From: Zoogloea sp. | GTDB taxonomy: Bacteria > Pseudomonadota > Gammaproteobacteria > Burkholderiales > Rhodocyclaceae | Assembly: GCA_016720685.1 (NCBI GenBank) | Contig: JADKKC010000035.1 | Span: forward strand, 23,566-87,565 | Reading direction: 5' to 3' | DNA: 64,000 nt | In this document: piece by piece, positions 24,539 to 34,411 of the stretch | How the letters are laid out: the number at the start of each line of letters is the position of its first letter | Numbering within the stretch: position 1 is the first letter of the stretch | The notes under the pieces: generated by a model | Told to the model about the DNA's origin: nothing | What the model saw: the letters and a program-made list of their open reading frames with translations, nothing else | Database searches by the model: none | Program-made: the position numbers and the translations under genes

Positions 24539-25555
24539 TCATTGCATCTTGATGACGATTTTTCCCTTGGCATGCCCTTGGGCAAGGTAGGTAAGCGCCT
24601 CCTTTGCCTGCGTGAACGGGAACACCTTGTCGATCACCGGCCGAATGCGTTTTGTCTCGAGGAGTTTGCCGATTTCGCCGAGTTGCGTGCCATCCGGGCG
24701 CGCAAAAAGGAAGGAGTAGCTGACGTCCCGCTTTTTCGCCTGGCGCATGATCTTGCGGCTCATCAAGCCAAACACGAACGTCAGGACGAAGTTGAGCCCT
24801 CGAGCACGTGCGAATGCGGCGTCCAGCGGCCCGACCAGGGAGACGATCCTGCCACCTGGCTTGAGGATACCGAGGGATTTCTCGATTGCGTCACCCTTGA
24901 CGGTGCCGAGCACCGCGTCGTAGCCGCGCAGCACTTCTTCGAATTCCTGCTGCTTGTAGTCGACCACCTCGTCGGCGCCGAGGCTGCGCACCAGTTCGAC
25001 GTTGCCCGTACTGGTGGTCGTTCCCACCTTGGCGCCCATGTGCTTTGCCAACTGGATCGCAAACGTACCAACACCGCCTGAGCCTGCAGGGATGAACACC
25101 TTCTGGCCGGCCCGAAGATTGGCCCGCTCCTTCAGTGCTTGCCACGAGGTGAGCCCGACCATCGGTATCGATGCCGCCTGCACGAAGTCCAGATTGGCCG
25201 GTTTCAGTGCGGCAAGGCGCTCAGGCACCACCGCGAACTCGGCAATAGCGCCCGTTCCAAGATCGAAGATATTGGCGAAGATCGCATCGCCTGGCTTGAA
25301 ACGGGTCACGCCACTGCCGACCTCGGTCACCACGCCGGCCAGATCGCTGCCCAGCGTGGCCGGTAGCTGAAAATGCAGGACCGGTTTGAATATTCCCGTC
25401 AGGATCATGTTGTCGATCGGGTTAACGCTCGCGGCGTGGACCTGTACGAGCAGTTCATCAGCCTTCAACGTGGGCCGGGGAACGTCGGCGAACTCGATCT
25501 CGGGCGACTTGCCGTAGCGTTTAAAAGTGAGTGCTTTCATCGTTTGAGTTTTCAT
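24539..25555 (-). CDS. NADPH-dependent quinone-type oxidoreductase, zinc-free MDR family (338 aa)
   Basis: A medium-chain dehydrogenase/reductase without zinc ligands. Visible are the N-terminal GroES-like part (LVQVHAASVNPIDNMIL, GSDLAGVVTEVGSGVTRFKPGD), the nucleotide-binding motif IPAGSGGVGTFAIQLAKHMGA with GxGGxG-type turn, and the C-terminal PVIDKVFPFTQAKEALTYL with GKIVIKM at the end. An AAGGG ribosome binding site supports the ATG at 25555. It follows the alpha/beta hydrolase by 24 bp and precedes the tautomerase, in an operon divergent from an HxlR regulator that probably responds to an electrophile or quinone. Confidence 0.88.
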   Translation of the reverse strand: MKTQTMKALTFKRYGKSPEIEFADVPRPTLKADELLVQVHAASVNPIDNMILTGIFKPVLHFQLPATLGSDLAGVVTEVGSGVTRFKPGDAIFANIFDLGTGAIAEFAVVPERLAALKPANLDFVQAASIPMVGLTSWQALKERANLRAGQKVFIPAGSGGVGTFAIQLAKHMGAKVGTTTSTGNVELVRSLGADEVVDYKQQEFEEVLRGYDAVLGTVKGDAIEKSLGILKPGGRIVSLVGPLDAAFARARGLNFVLTFVFGLMSRKIMRQAKKRDVSYSFLFARPDGTQLGEIGKLLETKRIRPVIDKVFPFTQAKEALTYLAQGHAKGKIVIKMQ

Positions 25556-25579
25556 CTTTGCCCTTATTTTTCTATCGGG

Positions 25580-26488
25580 TCAGTCAGCGAGGAAGTCCAG
25601 AACCGCTGGCACAAAAACCTGGTGGTGCTGAAAGACGCCGCCGTGCCCGGAATCCGGGTAGATCGTCAGCTGAGCATTCGGCAGACGACGCGCCATGTCA
25701 GCCGAGAGGCTGCTGGCAACCATCAGGTCGTGGTCGCCGTTGGCCACGAAAACGGGTTGCGTAATGACCGAAAGGTCGTCGGGCGCGCTTAGCCCCGCTG
25801 TTCGGATGGCGTTCAGTTGAGCCCGCCGGGCTTGCAGGGAAATCGGTTGGTCGCGGTCCTTGATGCGCTCCTTCAGCCGCGAGAAGTAATCTTTCGCGGC
25901 GCCCTTGCCCTCCGGTGTACGGGGGAAGAACAGGAAATTCCTCGCGTCGCTCAGGGTGAGTGCCGCTTTGAGGTAAGCGATGACGGCGACGCGGGTGATC
26001 TCTTCAATCCCGCCGCCGCCCCGAGGCCCCGTTCCGGCAAGGACCATCCGACGCACGAGGTCGGGAGCCTGCAAGGCAATCATTTGCGCTACGCCGCCAC
26101 CCAAGGAGAAGCCAAGAAGATCGACCTGCTTGAATCCAAAAGCCCGGATGAAGGCAATGGCATCCCGTCCCATTTCCTCGATGCTGTCCGGCACCGATCC
26201 GCCCGAGGCACCTACGCCGCGGTTGTCGAACGCGATCACCCGACGCTGTGCGGCGATGCCGTCGATAACCCGCGGGTCCCAGTCATCGAGCACGGCCATC
26301 AGGTGGTGCAGGAAAATCACTGGCACGCCGGAATCAGGGCCAAGTTCCCGATAAGCGAAAGACACCCCGCCAACCTCCATCGTGCGGGTCGGCACATCTT
26401 TCCACGTCACATGACCCATCCGGGTGGCGCTTCCGGTGCCTGATGAAATGCCTGCAACCAAGGTGATATCCATAGCGTTATTGCCCAT
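25580..26488 (-). CDS. Alpha/beta hydrolase (302 aa)
   Basis: An alpha/beta-fold hydrolase with triad candidates Ser in LLGFSLGGGVAQ, Asp in GDHDLMV and His in DSGHGGVFQHH, and the oxyanion motif VIFLHHL. The start at 26488 (MGNNAMDITLV) is preferred over a TTG two codons upstream. The first 35 residues are not hydrophobic enough for a signal peptide. It is the promoter-proximal gene of the operon facing the HxlR regulator. Confidence 0.85.
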   Translation of the reverse strand: MGNNAMDITLVAGISSGTGSATRMGHVTWKDVPTRTMEVGGVSFAYRELGPDSGVPVIFLHHLMAVLDDWDPRVIDGIAAQRRVIAFDNRGVGASGGSVPDSIEEMGRDAIAFIRAFGFKQVDLLGFSLGGGVAQMIALQAPDLVRRMVLAGTGPRGGGGIEEITRVAVIAYLKAALTLSDARNFLFFPRTPEGKGAAKDYFSRLKERIKDRDQPISLQARRAQLNAIRTAGLSAPDDLSVITQPVFVANGDHDLMVASSLSADMARRLPNAQLTIYPDSGHGGVFQHHQVFVPAVLDFLAD

Positions 26489-26531
26489 ATTCAAATCTCA
26501 GTGTGAGGTGGATTGCCTGCCACAAAGTGTT

Positions 26532-26571
26532 ACTATCAATTTGAAACGAACAATACTACCGATTTGATGGT
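26532..26571. promoter_or_regulatory. Candidate operator between HxlR regulator and hydrolase operon
   Basis: ACTATCAA (26532-26539) and TTGATGGT (26564-26571) form an imperfect inverted repeat in an A+T-rich divergent intergenic region. It is in the right place for an HxlR dimer to control both transcripts. No experimental consensus is used. Confidence 0.35.
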
Positions 26572-26590
26572 TAGTCACTACTAAAATAAT

Positions 26591-27034
26591 ATGGACAACA
26601 AAAATACTGGCAATGACCCCTGCCCGATTGCGCGCACCCTGGCTCTCGTAGGCGACACATGGAGCATCCTGATCCTGCGGGACGCCCATGCCGGCCTGAC
26701 GCGCTTCGATCAATTCCGGAAAAGCCTGGGTATCGCCCCGACGATCCTGACCCGGCGGCTGGCGACTTTAACTGAGGAGGGATTGCTGGAGAAGCGACGC
26801 TACTCGGAGCACCCGCCGCGTGAGGAATATCTGCTCACCGCTGCCGGCCGCGATTTTCTGCCGGTGCTATTCATGATTGCGGCCTGGGGACGCCAACACC
26901 GGGGCGGCGGCAAGTTGGTTCAGTTTTTTGACGCTGAAACGGGAACCGAAATTAAAGCGGTGGCCGTGGATGAAGTCACCGGAGCGAAGATCGGGACTCG
27001 CCCCATGCGCATGGTCACGCCCGATGAAAACTGA
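26591..27034 (+). CDS. HxlR-family transcriptional regulator (147 aa)
   Basis: A winged-helix regulator of the HxlR group, which often senses electrophiles, quinones or disulfide stress. The family core is intact: the conserved Cys in DPCPIARTLALVGDTWSILILRD, FDQFRKSLGIAPTILTRRLATL, and the wing RRYSEHPPREEYLLTAAGRDF. Past the core is a C-terminal extension with VAVDEVTGAKIG, seen in HxlR proteins of about 150 aa. It is divergent from the hydrolase/oxidoreductase/tautomerase operon, its probable target. Confidence 0.9.
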   Translation: MDNKNTGNDPCPIARTLALVGDTWSILILRDAHAGLTRFDQFRKSLGIAPTILTRRLATLTEEGLLEKRRYSEHPPREEYLLTAAGRDFLPVLFMIAAWGRQHRGGGKLVQFFDAETGTEIKAVAVDEVTGAKIGTRPMRMVTPDEN

Positions 27035-27069
27035 CCGGTAATTTGACATACCAGATTGCCACTTACGTT

Positions 27070-27118
27070 TTAGGGAAAAAAGCCGCGAGGGCCGCTGAGT
27101 TTTTCAACGCCCTGTTAG
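27070..27118. mobile_element. Solo right end of an IS5-type element
   Basis: GGGAAAAAAGCCGCGAGG...CGCTGAGTTTTTCAACGCCCTGTTAG is nearly the same as the right end of the deleted element at 37645-38182. No transposase or left end accompanies it. Bases 27156-27424 hold nothing else that I can identify. Confidence 0.55.
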
Positions 27119-27155
27119 AAGCCGCGTTCCCCCTATGGGGGAATGCGGGATTCTT
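27117..27155. repeat. Near-perfect palindrome
   Basis: CCGCGTTCCCCC-TAT-GGGGGAATGCGG with extra pairing AGAA/TTCT outside forms a long hairpin immediately next to the IS end. It could be a REP-like element or a terminator without a U tract. Confidence 0.5.
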
Positions 27156-27424
27156 CTGCAGGTGCTTATGGCAACGGTTAACTATGCTCAAAATGGTGGA
27201 CAACCTACTTCAGACCTTCTTCGCAGTGACAACTGTGTGCCCAAACCGGAAGTAGCCAGTTTGGGAAAGCGGACCGTCAACGTTGGTGTATGCGCTTCGG
27301 TAACTGGCTAAAGAAGGAAGCAACGCTATCCGCGTTCTAGCTTTCTTTCTATTGACCATCCTGTTTTATCTTGATTCTAGTAAACAAAGCCCCCCGGCAA
27401 GCAACAGGCTTGGCTATCAAATGG

Positions 27425-29389
27425 CTATTGTCTAGCCGAATTCTGCGCATAGGCAACGGAGATCATCCGAGAAATATTGGCCAGATGGCAACTGTCCTCA
27501 TCAAGGCTGTCGGCAGCGGCGTGCATAGGATGCTCCAGCGCTTTGCCTGCTGTACGCGGAGCCGCAACCAGGTTGTCGGTAAGTTTGCGTTTGTTTGCTT
27601 CCGGAACCGGGAAAACCTTGCCTTCAAATACGGTCCCCCATACCTGAATGTCTTTGAGTCGCTTCGGTTCTACCTGATACGGGTCTTGTTCAAGCACCGT
27701 AAAATTGGCGATTTTTCCCGGCTTGATGCTGCCCAACAATTCCTCCTTGCGCCATGAATAGGCGGCTTCGATGGTGATGGCACGCAGTGCGACGTCGACC
27801 GAAACGCGCTGTTGGGGCGCTGCCACTCGGCCACTGGGCGTTATCCGATTGACGCCCGTCCAGGCCAGGTACAGCGGGTCTGAGGGCGCCATCGGCAAAT
27901 CGGAATGGAAAGACAGGTGCGGGGTATGTTTCAGAATGGACGCCGAGCGCACCATCAGATCGGCTCGCTTCTTGCCAAGACCTTCGGCGTACTTGTCGGC
28001 AAACCCGACCGGGTAATACGGGTTGACGCTGAAAATAGCCCCACTCTTGGCCAGGCGTGCAATCTGCGTTTCTGTCGAATTTGCAAAATGAACGACCACA
28101 AAGCGATGGTCCGGGCGCGGATTCTCCTTCAAGCGTTTTTCCAGGGTCGCCAACACGACCTCTGAGCCAAGATCGCCATTGACGTGGATGTGCAGCTGGT
28201 ATCCCGCGTCCCAGAACAGTTTGGCACGGCGTTCAAGGTCGTCCGGGTTGATCAACCATTCGCCGTGATGCCCGTCGGTATAGGGCTCCTTCATCTGCAT
28301 CAGCTGCGAAATGATTGCACCATCGGCAAACAACTTGATCTGCTTTGGGAAGAACATCAACTTCTTGCCTAGTGCTTCGGGCGACGAGGCGATGGTTTGT
28401 TCGACCACATCCAGTGCACGGTCCATGCCGACCTGATCGACAATGCCACGGCCATCGGCAAGGAAGGTCGAATACATCGGCGCGTCATCGGCACCCAGAA
28501 TCGTTTCGTAAAGTTTCCACATTTCCGGGGTGACGATCGCCCCCGGTTCGTTATAAGCCGTCACCCCGTTGGCATGCTCATAGGCCACCATCTGCTTGAG
28601 GCCGAAGGTCAAGCGTTCCGGCGTAGCAACCAGTTTGAGGAAGCGCGGCATGACGACGGTGCTCATGAACCCCTGCTCCCAGAAATGCCCCTCGGCGTAA
28701 TTGGCCATCTTGCTCGCGGCCCCCTTGTTTTCGACATCTTCCGGCGTAATGTTCAGGCGCTTGAGGGCGGCGGTATTCAGGATCACCTCATGGCAGGAAC
28801 GTTGCCAGATCACAATCGGGCGAGAACTGCTTATCTTGTCGAGCGCGGCGCGGTCAAGATCGCCGTGCCATAGTTTGTGATATCCCCAGCTGATCAACGG
28901 TTCATCCGGGGTTTTCAGGTTTTGCTCGGCGCTCTTCAAGCGCGAGACATATTCATCGGGCGTGTTGGCCGCCTTGATCGTACGGCCGGGCAAGGACCAG
29001 TCTTCTGTAGCGATGATTTCAGTGGCGAGTGTCAGGGCGCCAAGCACCGGGTGCAGATGCTGGTCGATGAAGCCCGGCATGACGATCTTGTCCAGGAAGC
29101 TGTTGTCGATTCGAAATGCGCGTTGTCCAGCCATCGCGCGCAACTGTTCAACGGTGCCCACCCCCAGGATACGCTTGCCGCTGACCGCTACGGCTTTGGC
29201 TGTTTTCTGGTCTTTCTCCATCGTGATGATTTTTTTCGCCGGGAATATCACGATTTCTACCGCAGCTTGATTCGACAAAGGGGAGAGCGCGCTCCCCAGC
29301 GATTTGTTCATGCCGCCGTCTGCCAGAACACCGCCCGAAACGCCAGACAGTGCAAGAGCGGAAACTAATTGCCTCAATGAATTCTTCAC
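27425..29389 (-). CDS. Exported amidohydrolase, YtcJ-like (654 aa)
   Basis: A large member of the amidohydrolase superfamily (Amidohydro_3). A signal peptide (LRQLVSALALSGVSGGVLA) precedes the mature protein. Metal-site motifs are MPGFIDQHLHPV near residue 105 (HxH), a Lys candidate in PKQIKLFADGAII, the later His residues in YQLHIHVNGDLG and VVVHFAN, and the Asp in SFHSDLPMAPSDP. Family members hydrolyse amide or formamide-type bonds or isomerise; the substrate is not known. The C-terminus (beyond about 600) is longer than in YtcJ. It ends the accessory segment before the left island border. Confidence 0.85.
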   Translation of the reverse strand: MKNSLRQLVSALALSGVSGGVLADGGMNKSLGSALSPLSNQAAVEIVIFPAKKIITMEKDQKTAKAVAVSGKRILGVGTVEQLRAMAGQRAFRIDNSFLDKIVMPGFIDQHLHPVLGALTLATEIIATEDWSLPGRTIKAANTPDEYVSRLKSAEQNLKTPDEPLISWGYHKLWHGDLDRAALDKISSSRPIVIWQRSCHEVILNTAALKRLNITPEDVENKGAASKMANYAEGHFWEQGFMSTVVMPRFLKLVATPERLTFGLKQMVAYEHANGVTAYNEPGAIVTPEMWKLYETILGADDAPMYSTFLADGRGIVDQVGMDRALDVVEQTIASSPEALGKKLMFFPKQIKLFADGAIISQLMQMKEPYTDGHHGEWLINPDDLERRAKLFWDAGYQLHIHVNGDLGSEVVLATLEKRLKENPRPDHRFVVVHFANSTETQIARLAKSGAIFSVNPYYPVGFADKYAEGLGKKRADLMVRSASILKHTPHLSFHSDLPMAPSDPLYLAWTGVNRITPSGRVAAPQQRVSVDVALRAITIEAAYSWRKEELLGSIKPGKIANFTVLEQDPYQVEPKRLKDIQVWGTVFEGKVFPVPEANKRKLTDNLVAAPRTAGKALEHPMHAAADSLDEDSCHLANISRMISVAYAQNSARQ

Positions 29390-29710
29390 CTGAACACCTC
29401 GGGATTGTCAATGGATAAGCGGGGTACATCATTTGTCATGTATCCCAACGGATGATACTTAGGAAACCTCCACCCGTAAGGCTCGGCTCCCATGGAATAA
29501 AAACCAGCACATTTGCAATAGCCTCTATTGTAAAGATCCAGTGGGGTACGAACCGTAGGAGCATTGTGTGGGTGATCGCAAGAGCGTTTTAACGAATGGC
29601 TGGAATGGAGGTAAATATTGAACGGCTGGTTGTGGCCGAACTCGGCCTGATGACAAAGCAATTTGGAGCAGGGAAACTTGTACTTTCCTAGATTCTGCAT
29701 GCTCTAGCCC
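29390..29710. other. Upstream region of the amidohydrolase; no convincing gene
   Basis: A 104-codon minus-strand frame is open here, but it has no ribosome binding site or known motif and overlaps the amidohydrolase start. I treat the region as noncoding. Confidence 0.35.
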
Positions 29711-29831
29711 GACCCAGCTCTGACCAGATATCGACCAGACAACAAAAGAACCAACTCGCTGCGGTTGGCTTTTTTAATTTTAGATCAACGAACTACCTGA
29801 ATTCGATGTGGAGCGGGCGATGGGAATCGAA
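29711..29831. repeat. Left island border: direct repeat of the tRNA-Gly 3' end and terminator (attL/attR-like)
   Basis: This stretch matches 62375-62495 along its whole length at an estimated 85-90% identity. It contains the terminator stem ACCAACTCGCTGCGGTTGG followed by a T run, then GATCAACG, then the last 23 nt of tRNA-Gly (29809-29831, reading GGGCGATGGGAATCGAA on the plus strand). Similarity stops sharply inside the T arm. This is the expected product of site-specific integration into a tRNA 3' end. Confidence 0.75.
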
Positions 29832-30037
29832 AACATCGAGCAGGGCATGATCTACAGTCCCAAGACATCTGCCGTTGGCCTGACTCTAACCGAATTTCGT
29901 TGGCGCTCAACGGGTTTGCGGGAAGGGTTGTCTCTCCGCGGTTTAACGATGTGTGCTCTGGTCTCGGGTCTTGATGGCTCGAACTTGACGCAGCGGTGAC
30001 AAGACAATCCGCTTGGAGCTTCAGACTGCGGCGGCGG

Positions 30038-30621
30038 CTATATCAGCTCAGCTACTTCTCGAAGCCGTTGAGCTGACGCGAGCACCGACACGATCAAAGG
30101 CGACGGGGAAGCCCTCAAGCGAGGTTTCCGGCCGTTTCCATCTGGCACGCATGGCCTTGAGGGCAGCGATGGCTTGAAAAGGGTCGAGGTCTCACTGGCT
30201 GATGATGAAGCGATCGGGCACGGGATCGACAATCTCGATACCGTAAGGGTCGATCAAACTCGCTTGGAAAATCCTTCAGGTTGGCTGTGACGATGCAGTC
30301 TGCGTGGCCGACAGGCTGTAGCGAGGACATGCGTATCACCAGGATCTGGAAGCTTGAGGCCAGGTTCGAGTCGGGTGATCGCAGCCTCCGGAACCTCCCA
30401 GTCGGGCACGACTTTTCGCATGGTGTCGCGACGGCGGTTGATCTTGTCGATCCCATCGGGGCGCCTTTCTGAGAGTGCGCGTATCCATTCGTTTTCGATC
30501 CGCACACTCCACTTGGCCGCAAAAAGGCCGCGAGTGCAGAGACTCATGATCGCGTCGCTTTGTAGCATCGAATAAAGACGCAAGCGTCAATCACGACGGT
30601 GTAGCGGGCGTGTCCTGCCAT
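30038..30621 (-). pseudogene. PIN-domain toxin (VapC-like), decayed
   Basis: The gene would start at ATG 30621, overlapping the antitoxin stop (TGATG), with MAGHARYTVVIDACV. The PIN fold then continues in three other frames: FAAKWSVRIENEWIRAL and LPDPGDTHVLA, then HADCIVTANLKDFPSE, then GIEIVDPVPDRFI followed by an in-frame stop and DPFQAIAALKAMRARWKRP, and finally LREVAELI before the stop at 30038. At least three frameshifts and one stop make it inactive unless the assembly is wrong. PIN toxins are RNases paired with DNA-binding antitoxins. Confidence 0.75.
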
Positions 30622-30889
30622 CAGTAGTCGAGGTCCAGGTCCGCCGAAAGCTGCGATAGCTCCTCGAGCGCGGTTTCTCGCGACGCCTGCATCTCCTTGG
30701 CGTACTCCAGCAAGCCGTCGAAGGGAATCCGGCGGTGCGTGCCCACCATACGATGAGGAATCCTGCCTTCCATAATTTCCTTGATCACGAATGGTCTCGA
30801 CACGTTCAGGAAGTTGGCAGCTTCTACGGTTGTCAGCTCCTGCTTCGAGGGCATCAGCGTGATGGGTTTTCCTTCACTCATGAGACCTA
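30621..30889 (-). pseudogene. Antitoxin of the PIN pair, 3' part (split by IS630)
   Basis: About 88 codons of a helix-turn-helix antitoxin (excisionase/MerR-like): MSEGKPITLMPSKQ, LTTVEAANFLNVSRPFVIK, MVGTHRRIPFDGLLEYAKEM. The remaining 68 codons lie at 34412-34613 on the other side of an IS630 element. Joining the two parts across one TA gives the continuous protein IGQLL-GLMSEGKPIT, about 156 aa. The 86-codon frame starting at the internal ATG may still be expressed. Confidence 0.8.
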
Positions 30890-31383
30890 GTGTAGTGCTT
30901 CGTTTTTCTTCGAACCGAGTTGGCGGTTGGCGCGAATGACTTTTTGGAGGATGTCATTGGCCTTGGCGGTCCAGATAAAGGGCTTTGGGTTCTGGTTATG
31001 CACGGTGATGTAATCCTCGATGGCGGCCACGAGTTCGGGGACGCTGCGAAAGACGCCGCGCGCCAGGCGATCGGTCGAGATACTGCGGAAGAATCGCTCG
31101 ACCATGTTGAGCCAGGAGGCGGAGGTCGGGGTGAAATGGATGTGAAAGCGTGGATGCTTCTCCAGCCATTCCTTGACCTTGGGGTGCTTGTGCGTCGCGT
31201 AGTTGTCGCAGATGAGATGAAGCGCCTTGTCCTCAGGGTTTCGCGGTCGATCTGACGCAGAGTCGAGCCACTCAACATGGCGGTGACGTTGCGCGCAGCG
31301 CGAGATCACCGAACCATCAAGCGTACTCATCGCGGCAAACAGGGTCGTCGTCCCCCATGGCGCTTGTAGTCGTGGGTCATCGT
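30890..31383 (-). pseudogene. IS630 transposase, C-terminal part
   Basis: DDE-domain sequence can be read: MTHDYKRHG, then after a frameshift MSTLDGSVISRCAQRHRHVEWL, after another frameshift HLICDNYATHKHPKVKEWL (catalytic Asp), and HFTPTSASWLNMVERFFR with the final Glu. It joins the N-terminal part at 33759-34334. Confidence 0.8.
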
Positions 31384-31418
31384 TTCCGCCCGTAAGCGTT
31401 CACCCCGCGGCGTTCTTG

Positions 31419-33045
31419 CTACGCCACGTGTCTTGAGATATCCGAGCGCAGCGGTGCCTTTCCGAAGTGCTGCGCCCACAGCCGGGGGGTGAGCTGTGCG
31501 ACGTCGGCGGCCGGGTGTTGGCCAACACGCTGGAGGACGTCGACGAGATAGTCGTACGGATCGACCTGGTGCAGCCGAGAGGTCGCGATCAGGCTCTGGA
31601 CGACGCCAACATGCTGGGCGCCCAGCTCGGTCCAGCTGAACATCCAGTTTTTCCGACCCATCGGAATCGGCCGTAGCGCCCGTTCGAGGTGATTGGTGTC
31701 GATCGGCACATCCGGGTCGGTCAGAAACACTTCCAGCGCCGCGCGTCGCTTTGTGCGCGTAGGCGAGCGCCTTGGTCAGCGGGCTGCTGGGCAAGAGCCC
31801 CTGGGCCGCCAGACTGTCCTTCACCCAGCCGAAGAACGCCTCGACGATCGGCCGTGCGTGATCGAGCCGGTACTCGCGCTTGGCGTCCCCCTTGAGTTTG
31901 GCCTCCCGGATCTTCGCTTCGAGCGCGTAGAGGGCGCCGATGGACTCGAGCGCCTTGGCCGCCAGCGCGGGCTCGGCCGCTTCGGCGTTGATGAACTCGC
32001 GTCGGCAGTGCGTCCAGCACTGCGCGTGGTGAGCCCGGTCTTGCCGGCATAGGCTTCGTAGGCGCCATAGCCATCGGAGAGCAGCACGCCGCCTTCGACC
32101 GGGCTGAGCCCGAGCACCTTCTCGACATTGCTGTGTGCGCGGCTCTCGAAGAAGGGGAAGCAGATCTCGTCGAGTTCGCCATAGACCGGCCAGAAGTAGC
32201 AGCCCTTCATCTTGCCCGGGCCGGCGCGGCCGGCCTTGATCGGGGTCTCGTCCATGGCCTTGACGCGGCTGGTGCGGATCGAGGCCAGCTGGGCCGCGTA
32301 GATCGGCTCGAGCAGCGCGGCGGCCTGCGCGGCCAGTTGGGTGAGCCAGGCGCGGCTGACCGTGATGCCGGCGTCCAGGAGGCGCTGGTGCTGGCGGTAC
32401 AGCGGCAGGTGCCAGGCGAACTTATCAAGCAGCAGACCGACGAGGAAGCTCACGTCGGCGCGGCTCCCGTCGATCACGCCGCCGGCGCCGCCGGGCAGTG
32501 GAGCATCTCTGCGTGTCGCGGCGCTTGATCAGCGGGCGCACGTACTTGAGGATCACGTAGCTGCCCGGGCGCTGGGCCAGGCGGTGGCTGACCTTCTCCC
32601 CGATCACCTCGTACTGGTCAGGCGTGAGCCCCTCGATATCCGGGTTGGCCACGGTGATGGTCTCGACCGGTACGCGGGCTTCGTCGAAGAACAGCGCAGC
32701 GTCGTTCTTGTCGTGGGCGAAGTCGCTGCATGGCGTATGCCGCGTGTGGCCGGCCACCGGCTTGTCGTGGGCCTCGGGCGCCTCAGGAAGGGGGAACTCG
32801 CCCAGGTGCATCTGCGCCGGGTGCGGGGCAAGCGGGCGCTTCTCGCTCTTCTGGCCGAAGAGCTGGCGACGGAACCACTCGAGCTGGTGCTGGATGGTCT
32901 CTACTTCGCGTTGCAGCGCCGCGTGCGACCGGGCCAGTTCGACGACCCGCCTCGGCGCCCACTGGGCGGCTTCGGCGGGGGTCGGAACGGGGGCGGAGTG
33001 TGGGTGCGGCATGGCCCGTATTTTACCGCAGAACCCAGCATTCAT
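31419..33045 (-). pseudogene. tnpC: IS66 transposase TnpC, frameshifted
   Basis: The IS66 transposase reads in three pieces: an N-terminal part with a leucine-zipper-like helix (LEWFRRQLFGQKSEKR), a central DDE part (KFAWHLPLYRQHQRLLDAG, VKAMDETPIKAG, LLSDGYGAYEAYAGKTG) and a C-terminal part (PIDTNHLERALRPIPMGRKNWMF). Frame breaks lie near 32500, 32040 and 31730. The ATG at 33045 overlaps the tnpB stop, as usual for IS66. Confidence 0.85.
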
Positions 33046-33399
33046 GCGGGTTTCGAGGCGTTCTCGGGGCGCTTGAAGCGGCGTTTGTAGCGGGCGGGCT
33101 CGATACCTTCGAGCAGCAGCTTGAGCCCGGTCCAGTCCATCTGGCGCGTGCTGAGGTGCGCCCAGTTCGACACGAAGCGCCCCTCTTCGAGGCGCTTACC
33201 ACACGCAGAATCCGGTGCGATCCCAGTACAGCACCTTCATCTGCGTGCCACGCCGGTTGATGAACACGAACAGCGCGCCCGACAGCGGGTCGCATCCGAG
33301 CGCGTGGCGGGTGAGCGCGTAGAGGCCGTCGAAGGATTTGCGCATGTCGACCGGCTGGCCATACACATGGACCCGGACGGCGCCTTCGGGGAAGAACAT
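33042..33399 (-). pseudogene. tnpB: IS66 accessory protein TnpB, frameshifted
   Basis: MFFPEGAVRVHVYGQPVDMRKSFDGL and LSGALFVFINRRGTQMKVLYWD are the IS66 TnpB signature. The frame breaks after GFCVW near 33200; shifting by one base restores KRLEEGRF and the C-terminus RYKRRFKRPENA. The start overlaps the tnpA stop (TGATG-type overlap). Confidence 0.85.
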
Positions 33400-33670
33400 C
33401 AGCCGCGCGACAGGTGGAGGATCACGCCGTCGCCCAGATCGAGCCGCAGTTCGAGGCGACCGCTCGGCTCGCCTGGCGAGGGGGATCCGCTGCGCGGGGC
33501 ACTTCAGCCAGCAGGTTCCGCCACCGCCTGAAGCTCGATACGCTGAGGCCCTCATGGGCGCAAAACGCCTCGACCTCCAGGCCACTGGCGGCAAAGCGCG
33601 TCAGCACTTCACGCCATACCTCGCGGCTACGCCGCTGCCACTTGTTGTTGCTTGCCGTCGCTCTGGTCAC
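33399..33670 (-). pseudogene. tnpA: IS66 accessory protein TnpA, frameshifted near its end
   Basis: REVWREVLTRFAASGLEVEAFCAHEGLSV, then SSFRRWRNLL form the DNA-binding part of IS66 TnpA. The frame changes near 33470; the other frame gives GRLELRLDLGDGVILHLSRG and a stop overlapping tnpB. Confidence 0.8.
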
Positions 33671-33758
33671 TTCGCGTTCCTCCTGATTGAACAGGGGGAG
33701 GATTGTTCCGCGTGAGCATCGCGGGGAGAAGAACGCCGCTCAGTGAGCGGTTCCGCCC

Positions 33759-34334
33759 GACCTTTCTTGAGCGGCAAGCCGGGTTGGGTACGATCCAGCG
33801 CCTGCACCTGACTCTTTTCGTCACAACACAGCACCAAGGCGTGCTCCGGCGGCGACATGTACAGGCCAACAATATCTTCAAGCTTCTCGACGAACTTGGG
33901 GTCGCGCGACACCTTGAAGGTTTCCACAGAGTGCGGCAGGGCCATGAGCACGCCACACCTGAGTACCGTGGTGTCCGAGATGCCGAGCCGGGCGGCCAGT
34001 GTGCGCGTGCTCCAGTGGGTCGCGCCTTCCGGGGTCGTTTGCGTCGTCAGACGCACAATCTCGGCCGCATCAATGCGCGACTTGCGTCCGCTGCGCGGCA
34101 AGTCCGACGCAATCGCCTCCACCCCACCTTCGGCAAACCGGCCACGCCAGGCAATCACCTGTCCGCGACCGATTTCGAGCCGACGGGCAATCTCGTGATT
34201 GCTTACGCCATCGGCGGCCAGCAAAACAATCTTTGCCCGCCTGACGCTGCGCGCATCAATGTCTGCGATCGCACTCAGCGCTCCAGTTCAACACGCTGTA
34301 CCTCGGTCAGATTGATCGGCTTGCCTTGATTCAT
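33759..34334 (-). pseudogene. IS630 transposase, N-terminal part
   Basis: Begins MNQGKPINLTEVQRVELER at 34334, then a TGA replaces what is usually Trp and the frame shifts. It continues RRAKIVLLAADGVSNHEIARR, a helix-turn-helix, and VLCCDEKSQVQALDRTQPGLP with the first catalytic Asp, then KKGRAE at the IS66 junction. Confidence 0.8.
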
Positions 34335-34411
34335 CATTCGCTCCATCGACAGGGTGCAAATATGACAGGCAAAACCGTGATTGGTTCGAAAATTTCGAAA
34401 GCACTACACTA

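Larger units (their letters stand above)
31392..33750 (-). mobile_element. IS66-family element (2359 bp) with 8-bp target duplication
   Basis: TTCCGCCC is present at 31384-31391 and again at 33751-33758, the 8-bp duplication expected for IS66. The left end starts GTAAGCGTTCACCCCGCGG and the right end, read inward, CCGCTCACTGAGCGGCGTTC; both share GCGGCGTTCTT. Three reading frames tnpA, tnpB and tnpC lie in order on the minus strand. All three carry frameshifts, so the copy should be inactive as written. Confidence 0.9.
30890..34409 (-). mobile_element. IS630-family element, interrupted by IS66
   Basis: The element is bounded by TA on both sides (30888-30889 and 34410-34411), the target duplication of IS630. 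Its ends read GTGTAGTGCTTCG inward from the left and the reverse complement of GCACTACAC at the right. Without the inserted IS66 copy and its duplicated 8 bp it is about 1.15 kb, normal for IS630. It sits inside the antitoxin gene. Confidence 0.8.

Noticed and set aside
29808..29999. A plus-strand 63-codon frame starting in the tRNA fragment
   Set aside because: Its first codons are antisense tRNA sequence and there is no motif or ribosome binding site.
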